Assembly: GCA_017548125.1 (NCBI GenBank)
Contig: JAFYNK010000089.1
Location: 1-64,000, forward strand
Length of the DNA: 64,000 nt
Origin: Bacteroidales bacterium
GTDB taxonomy: Bacteria; Bacteroidota; Bacteroidia; Bacteroidales; F082
Direction: 5' to 3'
Shown: piece by piece, positions 43,871 to 52,588 of the stretch
Numbering within the stretch: the first letter of the stretch is position 1
Layout: each line of letters opens with the position of its first letter
Notes under the pieces: model-generated
What the model was told of the DNA's origin: nothing
Database searches by the model: none
Seen by the model: the letters and a program-made list of their open reading frames with translations, nothing else
Position numbers and translations under genes: made by a program

Positions 43871-45040
43871 TTACTTAGACGCCGAGTCACCAAGTTCTGT
43901 TGACTGTTGAACGTTGTCTGTTGACATCATTTTACACTTTATCAATATATCGTTTTCTATCTGTTCGACTTTCACTCTATCGAATGTGATTGCGTCTTTC
44001 ATTAGTTCGATTCCTTGACCTCCAATCGGTGATTTGGATTGAGTTCCGCCTATTATTTTAGGAGCTATAAAAGCGTAAATTTCATCTACGCAGCCAGCCT
44101 GCAAGAAGGCGGCGTTGAGGCATGAGCCTCCTTCAAGTAACAGAGAGTCAATGCTTTTCTGGCCTAATTTAATCATTATGTCGTTAATATCGACATGACC
44201 CTCTTTATCTTCACAAAGCAATGTCTCTACATTTAATGAATTGAGCTTGTCAATATTATCCTGTGGAGCTGAATTGGTATGAGCGATTATTGTTCTACAT
44301 TCGCTTGATGTCCTGACTATCTGTGAATCCAATGAAATAGATGCTTTGGAATCGACAATGATTCTTATCGGCTGACGAAATGGCTGTGTTTGCTGTTGAA
44401 CTTCCAGACGGCAGTTGAGCATAGGGTCGTCAGCGTTGACTGTTCCTATTCCAGCAACGATACCCATCATTTCGGAACGTAATTTATGGACCAGCTTTCT
44501 TGATTTTTCGTTGGTAATCCATTTGGAGTCACCAGTGTAGGAAGCTATTTTTCCGTCAAGAGTCATGGCAGTCTTAAGTAAAACGTAAGGACGTTTTGTC
44601 TTAATATATTTTAAGAAAACCTTATTCAGTTCTTTTATGCTTTCCTCTTCGACTCCTGTAATGACTTCAATTCCTGCTTTTTCAAGAATCTCTATCCCTT
44701 TTCTATTTACAAGTGGATTAGGGTCAAGAAGTCCTACAACAACTTTTTTTATGCCTTTTTCTATGATTATGTCAGTACAAGGAGGTGTTTTTCCATGGTG
44801 GCAACAAGGTTCAAGGGTAACATAAAGTGTTGCGTCTTTACATTCAGATTTGCAATTAGTTAATGCGTTGCGTTCAGCATGTAATCCGCCATAATATTCA
44901 TGGTAGCCTTCTGCAATAACGGCATTGTCTTTTACAACAACGCAGCCTACCATTGGGTTAGGATTTACGAAGCCAGCGCCTCGTCTTGCGAGTTCGATGG
45001 CATGTCGCATGTATTCTATATCTTGTTTGTTGTATGACAT
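43871..45040 (-). CDS. ribD: Bifunctional riboflavin deaminase/reductase RibD
   Basis: 389 residues. The N-terminal deaminase shows GGLHAERNA and TLEPCCHHGKTPPC (zinc His/Cys ligands and Glu). The C-terminal half is the NADPH-dependent reductase (VLLKTAMTLDGKIA, LLLEGGSCLNAAFL). It performs the second and third steps after GTP cyclohydrolase. The last ~20 residues (from MMSTDNVQQSTELG) are encoded by a dispersed intergenic repeat and go beyond the usual end. An AGGG ribosome site lies seven bases before the ATG and is likely the target of the riboswitch. Confidence 0.94.
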   Translation of the reverse strand: MSYNKQDIEYMRHAIELARRGAGFVNPNPMVGCVVVKDNAVIAEGYHEYYGGLHAERNALTNCKSECKDATLYVTLEPCCHHGKTPPCTDIIIEKGIKKVVVGLLDPNPLVNRKGIEILEKAGIEVITGVEEESIKELNKVFLKYIKTKRPYVLLKTAMTLDGKIASYTGDSKWITNEKSRKLVHKLRSEMMGIVAGIGTVNADDPMLNCRLEVQQQTQPFRQPIRIIVDSKASISLDSQIVRTSSECRTIIAHTNSAPQDNIDKLNSLNVETLLCEDKEGHVDINDIMIKLGQKSIDSLLLEGGSCLNAAFLQAGCVDEIYAFIAPKIIGGTQSKSPIGGQGIELMKDAITFDRVKVEQIENDILIKCKMMSTDNVQQSTELGDSASK

Positions 45041-45067
45041 AAAAAATCCCTAAAATCATTAATTAGA

Positions 45068-45210
45068 CTTCAGGGCAAAACAAAACACTTAACAAATCAA
45101 TCTTCTACCATCCGGACTATCACCGTCGGTTTCGGAATTTCACCGAATCAGTTCCATAAGGAAGTCGCGGACTGTCACCGCCGGAAAGGAATTTCACCTT
45201 GCCCTGAAGA
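45068..45210 (-). promoter_or_regulatory. FMN riboswitch (RFN element) in front of ribD
   Basis: The conserved RFN strings are present on the minus strand: AGGGCAAGGTGAAATTCC, CCGGCGGTGACAGTCCGCGA, GGTGAAATTCCGAAACCGAC and GGTGATAGTCCGGATG. P1 is AATCTTC / GAAGATT. CTTCAGGGCAA (45199-45209) is also exactly complementary to TTGCCCTGAAG (45068-45078), which in turn can pair with the ribD ribosome site. This fits translational shut-off when FMN binds. Confidence 0.95.
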
Positions 45211-45218
45211 TTGTTCTG

Positions 45219-45226
45219 CAAATATA
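45219..45226 (-). promoter_or_regulatory. rib operon promoter box TATATTTG
   Basis: It matches TAnnTTTG and lies about ten bases upstream of the riboswitch P1 stem, so the transcript starts with the aptamer. Confidence 0.7.
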
Positions 45227-45297
45227 CATTAATTTTAATAGAGAAACATCCTTTGAACAAAAATTATTTTTCTAATGTTATTGCGAAAAAAATATTT

Positions 45298-45789
45298 ATG
45301 AATGCTAAAATCTTTATAGTTATGTTACTTGCAAGTCTTTTTGCGTCAACGAAGATCGACAATGCTCCCGTTGCTATTGAATTGAGTAAATATCTCGGCA
45401 AATGGTATGAGATAGCTCGCTTTGACCATAGTTTTGAGCGTGATATGCAAAATGTTACGGCTGAATACAAGTTGCTTCCCGACGGTACCATTAAGGTTAT
45501 CAACTCTGGCTATCGTGATGGCGTTTATAGAGTTGCTGACGGTAAGGCTAAGACAACCAATACTTCAGGATTGTTGAGAGTTTCTTTCTTTATGAATTTT
45601 TATTCTGACTATAGGGTTTTGATGGTTGACAAAGACTATGAATACGCCTTGGTGGGAAGTAGTTCTCCTAAATATCTCTGGATCTTGTCGAGAACGCCTC
45701 AATTAGATGATACGACATTGCAAAAAATTATCGGTGTCGCAGAACAAAAAGGCTACGACACCGATAAGCTTATTTATGTTAAACAATGA
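45298..45789 (+). CDS. blc: Bacterial lipocalin (Blc-like)
   Basis: 163 residues from the ATG at 45298. An upstream in-frame start at 45211 lies in the divergent rib promoter and is rejected. The hydrophobic N-terminus (residues 4-17) is a signal or anchor without a lipobox Cys. The lipocalin signature is LGKWYEIARFDHSFER, then YALVGSSSPKYLWILSRTP, the conserved strand pair G/H. Blc binds lysophospholipids or fatty acids at the outer membrane. It is divergent from the riboflavin operon. Confidence 0.85.
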   Translation: MNAKIFIVMLLASLFASTKIDNAPVAIELSKYLGKWYEIARFDHSFERDMQNVTAEYKLLPDGTIKVINSGYRDGVYRVADGKAKTTNTSGLLRVSFFMNFYSDYRVLMVDKDYEYALVGSSSPKYLWILSRTPQLDDTTLQKIIGVAEQKGYDTDKLIYVKQ

Positions 45790-45821
45790 TTCTTTACCGT
45801 TGAACTAAGAACTAAGAAAGC

Positions 45822-46892
45822 TCAAGAGTTCAATACAAACTCTTTCATTTCCGATTCTTTTTGCTCGGCGCATTCGAACAGTCGCCATTGTGCCTTTGTG
45901 CGAACAAGGTTGTGTTCTGGATATTGAATTTTGTAATAAGTGTCACCGTTGATATAATCTGCCAAGAATCTGACTGTCTGCATGTAAGGGAATAACTTTG
46001 CTGCATACGGCAGATTCTCTTTTTCTATAGGAAGAAGGAATGACTTGGTTGCTTCGATGTAGCCTTTTGTGAAAGCCTTGAAAATCTCCATGTTGAAATT
46101 GATGTTATCGAGATTTTTATCGTCTTCAGCTCCTGTGTTCGCTGCTGAACGCAAGAAATCACCGAAATCTGAGAAGATAAAACTTGGCATTACGGTGTCT
46201 AGATCTATAACGCATAAGACATTGCCGTCTTTGTCGAAGAGCATGTTGTTGACTTTGGTGTCGCAGTGGCATATACGTTTAGGCAATTTTCCTTCGCGAT
46301 GGAGTTGTTCGCCAAGACACATTGATTCTGCTCTTTTTTCAATTTCGTTAATATAATATTGAACGTCTTTGGCTCTGTTAAGTGGGTCTTTTTCAATAGC
46401 TTCCTTTAGTTGTTTCAAGCGAAGCTCGAGGTTGTGGAAATCAGGAATAGTCTCGCCTAATGTCTCATTGATGTCTGACAGCATTGATTGAAATTCACCG
46501 AACGATTTGCCTGCTGTGTATGAATATTCTGGGTTTACGGTTTGATATGTATATGAGTCTGAAATATAGACCATGAGACGCCAGTATTTCTCACCGTCGA
46601 AATGGAATTTCTTGTCGTCATTGGTGCGGATAAAACGCAAGACCTTACGTTCCACATCTTCAACCTTGTTTTCTGTTAATTTTTTACGGATGTGATCTGT
46701 AACTTTTTCAATGTTATCCTGAAGCAGCTCAACGTCTTGGAAAATTGCATTGTTGATATGTTGGAGAACATATTTTGGATTCTCCTCGCCTTTTACATAC
46801 ACTTTAAATGTATCGTTGATAAGGCCTTCGCCTAATGGTTTTACGTCGGTTATTTCGCCTTCAACCTTAAATTTTAATACTATATCTTTCAT
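45822..46892 (-). CDS. Sugar 1-kinase of the APH fold, NahK-like
   Basis: 356 residues. The kinase core has GLINDTFKV in the glycine loop, Brenner-type catalytic HCDTKVNNMLFD and metal motif IDLDTVMPSFIFSDFGDFLR. This last block is very close to bifidobacterial NahK, which phosphorylates GalNAc and GlcNAc at C1 in mucin use. It lies back to back with the GH109-like gene, 102 bases between starts. That supports a GalNAc-use pair in which one enzyme frees the sugar and the other activates it (inference). Confidence 0.75.
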   Translation of the reverse strand: MKDIVLKFKVEGEITDVKPLGEGLINDTFKVYVKGEENPKYVLQHINNAIFQDVELLQDNIEKVTDHIRKKLTENKVEDVERKVLRFIRTNDDKKFHFDGEKYWRLMVYISDSYTYQTVNPEYSYTAGKSFGEFQSMLSDINETLGETIPDFHNLELRLKQLKEAIEKDPLNRAKDVQYYINEIEKRAESMCLGEQLHREGKLPKRICHCDTKVNNMLFDKDGNVLCVIDLDTVMPSFIFSDFGDFLRSAANTGAEDDKNLDNINFNMEIFKAFTKGYIEATKSFLLPIEKENLPYAAKLFPYMQTVRFLADYINGDTYYKIQYPEHNLVRTKAQWRLFECAEQKESEMKEFVLNS

Positions 46893-46994
46893 AATTTCAA
46901 TGTCAATATTTTTCGTAAAAATAAAAAATTAAACAATATAAAAATATACGCAGAAAAATATTATTTTTACAACGAAAAAATAAGTGTTTTTAAT

Positions 46995-48431
46995 ATGAGA
47001 AAAAGAGTTTTATTAGGTTGTTTATTAGTTATTTTCACACTGGTGCTTATAAGTTGTGGAAATGAAAAGAACGTTGTAAGCGACGTGAAGAATTTAGATT
47101 CAAAAAATTATGTCGTTAAGGATAATATGGTTGTATTTCCTGAACCTGAAAGAGTTGAAGGTCAAAAGAGCGTTTTGCAACTTGCTGTTGACCCAATTCC
47201 TGTAGTCCGTATGGGTTTCATTGGTCTCGGAATGCGTGGCGCTGATGCTGTAAATCGTATTTCAAACATCGAAGGTGTTGAGTTTAAGGCTTTATGCGAT
47301 TTGTTGCCTGAGCGCGTTGAAGCTGTACAAAACTGGGTTATCAAAGGAAAGAATTTGCCAGAATGCGCTGAATACAGCGGTGAAGAAGGTTGGAAAGAAC
47401 TTTGTGAACGTGACGATATCGACCTTGTTTATATATGTACTGACTGGGTTAACCACGTTCCTATGGCTGTTTATGCAATGCAACATGGAAAACATGTTGC
47501 TGTTGAAGTGCCAGCAGCAACATCTGTTGAAGAATGTTGGCAGCTTGTTGACGTTGCTGAACAGACGCAGCGTCATTGCATGATGCTCGAAAATTGCTGC
47601 TACGATTTCTTCGAATTGACATGTCTTAACATGGCTCAGCAAGGACTTTTCGGTGAAGTCGTTCACGCACAAGGCGCTTACATTCACAATCTGGAACCAT
47701 TCTGGGCACATTATCAAGGCAATTGGCGTTTAGAATATAATCAGCAAAATGCTGGTGACGTTTATGCCACACATGGACTCGGACCAGTCTGTCAAGTTCT
47801 TGATATTCACCGTGGTGATAAAATGGAATATCTTGTTTCATTGTCAACACCTTCAATAAATGGTTTGAAGATAGCTAAAGAAAAAATGGGTTCAGAGACC
47901 TTCGCAAACGGTGACATGACATCAACATTGATTAAGACAAACAGAGGCAAGACTATATTGATCCAACATAATGTCTATACTCCACGTCCTTATGATAGAT
48001 TGTATCAATTAACTGGTACAGAAGGTTTTGCAAATAAATATCCATATCAAGGATTTACATTGAAAGAAGAAAATATTCCTTCAGACATCATTCCAGACCA
48101 CGAAGACTTAGACTCACATGGTTTTGTTCCTAATGACATAAGAGATTCTTTGATGGTAGCTTACAAACATCCTATTGCAAAAGACATTGAAGAAAAGGCA
48201 AAACAAGTTGGCGGTCACGGCGGAATGGACTTCATCATGGACTATCGTTTAATATATTGTTTACAAAACGGACTTCCATTGGACCAAGATGTATATGATG
48301 CAGCAGAGTGGTCATGTCTTGGCGAGTTGACAGCAGCATCTATTGAAAACAACGGTTTGCCTGTCAAGTTCCCTGACTTCACAAGAGGCGATTGGAATAA
48401 GGTGCAAGGATATAAACACGCGGTGAAATAA
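46995..48431 (+). CDS. GH109-like lipoprotein, Gfo/Idh/MocA family
   Basis: 478 residues. The lipobox is VLISC (Cys21). The Rossmann domain begins VRMGFIGLGMRGADAVNRI. The GH109 signature region is HNLEPFWAHYQGNWRLEYNQ and NAGDVYATHGLGPVCQVLDIHRGD, with the catalytic His in ATHG. GH109 enzymes use bound NAD to remove alpha-GalNAc (blood-group A, mucin) by an elimination/addition path. As a lipoprotein it would act in the periplasm or on the cell surface. The divergent NahK-like kinase fits the same route. Confidence 0.85.
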   Translation: MRKRVLLGCLLVIFTLVLISCGNEKNVVSDVKNLDSKNYVVKDNMVVFPEPERVEGQKSVLQLAVDPIPVVRMGFIGLGMRGADAVNRISNIEGVEFKALCDLLPERVEAVQNWVIKGKNLPECAEYSGEEGWKELCERDDIDLVYICTDWVNHVPMAVYAMQHGKHVAVEVPAATSVEECWQLVDVAEQTQRHCMMLENCCYDFFELTCLNMAQQGLFGEVVHAQGAYIHNLEPFWAHYQGNWRLEYNQQNAGDVYATHGLGPVCQVLDIHRGDKMEYLVSLSTPSINGLKIAKEKMGSETFANGDMTSTLIKTNRGKTILIQHNVYTPRPYDRLYQLTGTEGFANKYPYQGFTLKEENIPSDIIPDHEDLDSHGFVPNDIRDSLMVAYKHPIAKDIEEKAKQVGGHGGMDFIMDYRLIYCLQNGLPLDQDVYDAAEWSCLGELTAASIENNGLPVKFPDFTRGDWNKVQGYKHAVK

Positions 48432-48552
48432 CCTCTGATAATTCATAATTCATAATGCATAATTGGGTTGGAAATAATTAAAAATAAGAATAAATTAAAT
48501 CGTCAACTGTTGACTGTTGACAAAAAATATTAACCATTAAAAAAATAATATT
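48432..48552. repeat. Repeat-rich spacer before the rubrerythrin gene
   Basis: TAATTCATAATTCATAATGC repeats lie at about 48438-48462, and a GTCAACTGTTGACTGTTGAC repeat of the 41861 family lies at 48502-48521. Confidence 0.6.
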
Positions 48553-49101
48553 ATGAATAAAAAATTTGCATGTCCTATTTGCGGTTATGTCCATGAAGGC
48601 GAAAACGCTCCTGAATTATGTCCACAATGTAAACAAAATGTTCAATGGAACGTCATTGAAGAAGGCGCAGCTTTGAATTTTGTTACAGAACATGTTGTTG
48701 TCATCGCTAAAGGAACAGGTGAAGATATGATTAAAGACTTGAACGCGCACTTTATGGGTGAAGCAACAGAAGTTGGTATGTATTTAGCAATGAGCCGTCA
48801 AGCTGACCGCGAAGGTTATCCAGAAATTGCAGAAGCTTTCAAACGTTATGCATGGGAAGAAGCTGAACACTGCGCTAAATTCGCTGAATTGTTAGGTGAT
48901 GTTGTATGGGATACAAAGACTAACTTAGAAAAACGTATGCAAGCTGAATGCGGTGCTTGTGAAGATAAGATGCGTATCGCACGTATTGCAAAAGAGCGTA
49001 ATTTAGACGCTATCCATGATACAGTTCATGAAATGGCTAAAGATGAAGCTCGTCACGGCAAAGGCTTTGAAGGTTTATTCAACAGATACTTCAAAAAATA
49101 A
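48553..49101 (+). CDS. Rubrerythrin, reverse type (rubredoxin first)
   Basis: 182 residues. The N-terminal rubredoxin-like knuckle is [20 protein letters not shown] (iron by four Cys). The ferritin-like diiron helices follow, with Glu/His ligands in [22 protein letters not shown] and [14 protein letters not shown]. The order is the reverse of classic rubrerythrin. It reduces hydrogen peroxide in anaerobes, with electrons from NADH via a reductase. It is a single-gene unit with a strong terminator. Confidence 0.9.
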   Translation: MNKKFACPICGYVHEGENAPELCPQCKQNVQWNVIEEGAALNFVTEHVVVIAKGTGEDMIKDLNAHFMGEATEVGMYLAMSRQADREGYPEIAEAFKRYAWEEAEHCAKFAELLGDVVWDTKTNLEKRMQAECGACEDKMRIARIAKERNLDAIHDTVHEMAKDEARHGKGFEGLFNRYFKK

Positions 49102-49118
49102 TAATTTAATACAACACT

Positions 49119-49151
49119 AAAAAAGCGACTTCATCATGAGGTCGCTTTTTT
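49119..49151 (+). terminator. Terminator after the rubrerythrin gene
   Basis: AAAAAAGCGAC / GTCGCTTTTTT with an added TCAT/ATGA pairing. Confidence 0.9.
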
Positions 49152-49175
49152 GTTTGATTTATCATAATGTAAATT

Positions 49176-50006
49176 TTATTTAACAAATAATTTGTCGATA
49201 TAATTGCCGACTTTCACAAAATAAAAACCGCTGTTTAAGCTGCTTATATTTATTTCTACGTTATTAGATGTTAATGTCTCTGATAAAACGATTTTGCCTG
49301 TAACGTCTATGATTGACAATTTGTTATCTGTAAATTCTTTAACTTCTATTTTAAGACAATCATTTGCAGGATTAGGATACAGTTTCATTGCAGAAATACA
49401 TTCTGTATCTTGTATATTGTTTGAATTGTAGTGAACGACTCTTATATCATCCATTGCCATTTGATAAGTGCCGTTTTTTACGAAAGCCAATTTCACGTCT
49501 TTGCCTTTCCAAGGATTAAGACTTAATTTGTATTCTTCAGTGTAATGATATGGAGAATTAAATTCATTAGCAAGCAGATAAGCTTGTTTCCATGATGAGC
49601 TTTCGTAATCATAAACCATGATATAGAACTTGTTGACGTACATTTGTTCTGAGTGATACCACAACCAATAGTACAATGCTATTTCGCCTTCTTCTGGTAT
49701 TGAAATCAGCGGAGTTATGAGCCAGTCGTGGGTCGGTTCTTGGTATAAGGTCCCTCCTATCCAAGCAGCTGAGTCGCCAGAGTGTACATATCCGAAAGGT
49801 GTTGCATCAGTGATTGCCCATTTTTCCCATGGGTCAAGGCCTGTTGCTGGATAATCATGTGGTTCTAGTTCAATGCCTTGTGATACGCCCATTGTCCAAC
49901 CTTCATCGAAGCCTGGACCTTCAAAACTTGTTGATAATAATGTTGTTTGTGCAAAAACTGCTGTTAATAAAAAGCAGAATAAAGTTGTAAAAGTTAATTT
50001 TTTCAT
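49176..50006 (-). CDS. T9SS cargo protein with cleaved-adhesin-like domain
   Basis: 276 residues. The signal peptide is residues 1-19 (AVFAQ). The first ~180 mature residues form a jelly-roll of the cleaved-adhesin (choice-of-anchor J) type: STSFEGPGFDEGW, DWLITPLISI, MAMDDIRVVHYN. The last ~75 residues are a type A T9SS sorting tail (MKLYPNPANDCLKIEV to FYFVKVGNYIDKLFVK). It should be exported across the outer membrane and lose the tail. It has no catalytic domain, so it probably binds a ligand. Its own promoter box TATATTTG is at 50036-50043. Confidence 0.85.
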   Translation of the reverse strand: MKKLTFTTLFCFLLTAVFAQTTLLSTSFEGPGFDEGWTMGVSQGIELEPHDYPATGLDPWEKWAITDATPFGYVHSGDSAAWIGGTLYQEPTHDWLITPLISIPEEGEIALYYWLWYHSEQMYVNKFYIMVYDYESSSWKQAYLLANEFNSPYHYTEEYKLSLNPWKGKDVKLAFVKNGTYQMAMDDIRVVHYNSNNIQDTECISAMKLYPNPANDCLKIEVKEFTDNKLSIIDVTGKIVLSETLTSNNVEINISSLNSGFYFVKVGNYIDKLFVK

Positions 50007-50035
50007 AGTTGATAGCTTTTAAATATTTAGTTGCA

Positions 50036-50043
50036 CAAATATA
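50036..50043 (-). promoter_or_regulatory. Promoter box TATATTTG of the T9SS cargo gene
   Basis: It matches TAnnTTTG on the minus strand, 29 bases before the ATG at 50006. Confidence 0.65.
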
Positions 50044-50107
50044 ATAACTAAATATCAAAAAGCAAAAAAATAATGAGATAAAATTAAGAATAAGAATATT
50101 ATTGTTA

Positions 50108-50920
50108 TTAAAGAGCCTCTTTGATTCTGACAAGTTTTTCGAGTAGAGGCTCCACTAATTCCAGACGAAGCATATTGGCACCGTCGGATTTTGCTTCTGA
50201 AGGTTTTGGGTGTGTCTCCATGAAGATACCGTCAGCGCCTACAGCTATGGCTGCTTTTGAAATCAGTTCTATGAGTTCAGGCTTGCCTCCTGTCACTCCT
50301 GAGGTCTGGTTAGGCTGTTGTAATGAATGTGTTACGTCCATGATAACTGGAACGTTACATTGCTGCATGTCGTAGATATTTCTGTAATCTACAACTAAAT
50401 CTTGATAACCGAAGAAGTTGCCGCGTTCGGTCAGCATCACGGAATTGTTACCCATCTGTTGCACTTTCTCAACGGCGAAACGCATTGACGCGCCCGATAA
50501 AAACTGTCCTTTTTTTATATTTACTATTTTGCCGGTTTTTGCTGCAGCCATCAGCAAATCGGTCTGTCTGCATAAAAATGCTGGAATTTGGAGTATGTCA
50601 ACATATTGCGCTGCCAAATGAGCTTCATCTGCGGCGTGAATGTCGGTGACAACAGGAATGTTAAATTCTTTTTTTATTCCTGCCAAAACATTAAGGGCTT
50701 TCTCATCTCCTATTCCCATAAAAGAATCCAAGCGAGAACGGTTAGCTTTGCGATAAGAACCTTTGAAAACCAATGGTATGTCGTATGAGTTACAAATCTT
50801 AACTAGATGTTCTGCTATTTTATATGGCGATTCTTCGTCTTCAATTACGCAAGGACCTGCCAGAAGGAAAAATCTATTATTCTTAATATTTTTAAGAAAA
50901 GGGAAATGAGAAAGTTCCAT
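50108..50920 (-). CDS. kdsA: Kdo-8-phosphate synthase
   Basis: 270 residues, the usual length. The signatures are LLAGPCVIEDEESPYKIAEHL, GSYRKANRSRLDSFMGIG (phosphate/PEP binding) and DVTHSLQQPNQTSGVTGG. It joins PEP and arabinose-5-P to make Kdo-8-P for LPS. Cys26 in the GPCVIE loop suggests the metal-dependent type. It starts two bases after the idi stop, so these two are in one operon despite unrelated pathways. Confidence 0.95.
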   Translation of the reverse strand: MELSHFPFLKNIKNNRFFLLAGPCVIEDEESPYKIAEHLVKICNSYDIPLVFKGSYRKANRSRLDSFMGIGDEKALNVLAGIKKEFNIPVVTDIHAADEAHLAAQYVDILQIPAFLCRQTDLLMAAAKTGKIVNIKKGQFLSGASMRFAVEKVQQMGNNSVMLTERGNFFGYQDLVVDYRNIYDMQQCNVPVIMDVTHSLQQPNQTSGVTGGKPELIELISKAAIAVGADGIFMETHPKPSEAKSDGANMLRLELVEPLLEKLVRIKEAL

Positions 50921-50922
50921 AG

Positions 50923-51438
50923 TTATTTGTTATAATATTTTAACAATTCAGCGAATGCTATTTTAAACCAAGGAGTATATTCTTGAGGATTATTTTTTAT
51001 GTCAAGATTGATATTTTCCATGGTATCGTATTTATATGAAGCCACTTCCTCGGTGTTTATTTCAGGAGTTTCGTCGGTTGTTCCCACAAATACGTGATCT
51101 ATTTCATGTTCCATAAGTCCTTGTGTCACATCGGCTTTATATGTAAAATGGAAAATCTCTTCTAGTTTGCATTTCATTCCCATCTCTTCCTGTAAACGTC
51201 GTGTGGTGGCTTGTTCAAGAGTTTCTTCGTGGCGAGGATGTGAGCAGCAAGTGTTGGTCCATAATCCTGGAGTGTGATATTTTGAAAAAGCTCTTTGTTG
51301 AAGTAGCATTTCGCCTTTTGTATTGAAGATGAATATTGAGAATGCGCGATGTAACTCAGCTTTCACGTGAGCTTCCATCTTTTCCATCAAGCCGATAGGA
51401 TTGTCGTTGGCATCGACTAAAACAACGAATTCTTGCAT
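50923..51438 (-). CDS. idi: Isopentenyl-diphosphate delta-isomerase type 1
   Basis: 171 residues. The Nudix-fold core is GLWTNTCCSHPRHEETLEQATTRRLQEEMGMK; the first Cys of CCSHP is the catalytic Cys, and the His/Glu ligands bind metal. The second catalytic Glu lies in the EHEIDHVF block. It interconverts IPP and DMAPP for isoprenoids. It is followed directly by kdsA. Upstream is a hairpin spacer and the ychF gene. Confidence 0.93.
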   Translation of the reverse strand: MQEFVVLVDANDNPIGLMEKMEAHVKAELHRAFSIFIFNTKGEMLLQQRAFSKYHTPGLWTNTCCSHPRHEETLEQATTRRLQEEMGMKCKLEEIFHFTYKADVTQGLMEHEIDHVFVGTTDETPEINTEEVASYKYDTMENINLDIKNNPQEYTPWFKIAFAELLKYYNK

Positions 51439-51461
51439 GATATTATAGTTTAAGGTTTTAG

Positions 51462-51506
51462 GATTAAGGTTTAAAGTCTGGTGTGTTTTGTTTTAAACCT
51501 TAATCC
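51462..51506. terminator. Inverted repeat between ychF and idi
   Basis: A perfect 14-bp stem (GGATTAAGGTTTAA / TTAAACCTTAATCC) has a 17-base loop. It could end the ychF transcript, but lacks a T-run on either side. Confidence 0.5.
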
Positions 51507-51514
51507 AAATTATA

Positions 51515-52588
51515 TTAAACATTAAATCTGATATTCAAAATATCTCCATCTTGAACGATATAGTTTTTGCCTTCCACGCGGAACTTGCCAGCTTCTTTAA
51601 CAGCTGCTTCTGAGCCGTATTTAAGGAAGTCGTCTGTGCTCATGACTTCGGCTCTGATGAATCCGCGTTGTAAATCGGAGTGGATTACACCAGCAGCAAC
51701 AGGTGCTGTGTCGCCGATATGTATCGTCCATGCACGAGTTTCGTCTGTACCTGTTGTAAAGAATGATTGCAACTTAAGAGTCTGATAAGCATAGCGAACG
51801 AGTTTGTTGACACCTGGTTCTGTGAGGCCAGCGTCTTCCATGAACATTGCTTTGTCTTCGTCGTCGAGTTCGGCTATCTCTGATTCAAGTTTACCAGCGA
51901 TGATAATCATTTCGTCACCTTCATTTAAAGAGGCTTTCACAGCTTCTGAATATTTGTTGCCTGTGAGAGCTGAAGCGTCATCGACGTTGCAAACATACAT
52001 GATAGGTTTTGCTGTAAGTAATTGAATGTCTTGGATGTATTTTTTGTCTTCTTCTGCAACTTTTGCATCACGAGCGTTTTGCATATTTTCAAGAGCTTCT
52101 TTATAGACAGTCAATACTTCGTATGCTTTTTTGTTGTCTTTTTCTCCGTTTTTCATGAGTTTCTCGACGCGTTGCAATTTACGAGTCACGAGGTCGAGGT
52201 CGCGCACTTGGAGTTCTAAGTCAACGAGTTCCATGTCACGGACAGGATCTACGCTGCCTTCGCTGTGAGGAATGTTTTCGTCGTCGAAGCAACGAAGTAC
52301 ATGAATGAGAGCGTCAACAGTTTGAACTTCAGCAAGTAATTTGTTACCAACGCCTTCACCGCCTTTGGTCAATCCAGGTAAATCGACTATTTCAACAGTG
52401 GCTGGCACTATTCTCTTTGAATGAGAAATGTTGTCGATTAACTTAAGACGTTCGTCACGAACTTCGCACATTCCGATATTTGTCTTTGTGGCGAAACCGC
52501 CTATTTCAGCCTTTGTATTTGATATACAATTAAATATAGTAGTTTTTCCTGTATTGGTCAAACCGATGATTCCACAATTCAATGCCAT
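51515..52588 (-). CDS. ychF: YchF family ATPase (Obg-like)
   Basis: 357 residues. The P-loop is GLTNTGKTTIFN; switch DLPGLTKGG; the base motif at NVDDAS replaces the NKxD of true GTPases, which explains ATP use. A coiled-coil insertion lies at ~130-200 and a TGS domain at the C-terminus (FFTTGTDETRAWTI to IVQDGDILNIRFNV). It binds ribosomes and has links to oxidative stress control. It is monocistronic with a TATCTTTG box. Confidence 0.95.
   Translation of the reverse strand: MALNCGIIGLTNTGKTTIFNCISNTKAEIGGFATKTNIGMCEVRDERLKLIDNISHSKRIVPATVEIVDLPGLTKGGEGVGNKLLAEVQTVDALIHVLRCFDDENIPHSEGSVDPVRDMELVDLELQVRDLDLVTRKLQRVEKLMKNGEKDNKKAYEVLTVYKEALENMQNARDAKVAEEDKKYIQDIQLLTAKPIMYVCNVDDASALTGNKYSEAVKASLNEGDEMIIIAGKLESEIAELDDEDKAMFMEDAGLTEPGVNKLVRYAYQTLKLQSFFTTGTDETRAWTIHIGDTAPVAAGVIHSDLQRGFIRAEVMSTDDFLKYGSEAAVKEAGKFRVEGKNYIVQDGDILNIRFNV

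Noticed and set aside
45211..45297. Upstream start for the lipocalin
   Set aside because: The stretch includes the rib promoter and would put 29 polar residues in front of the signal sequence.
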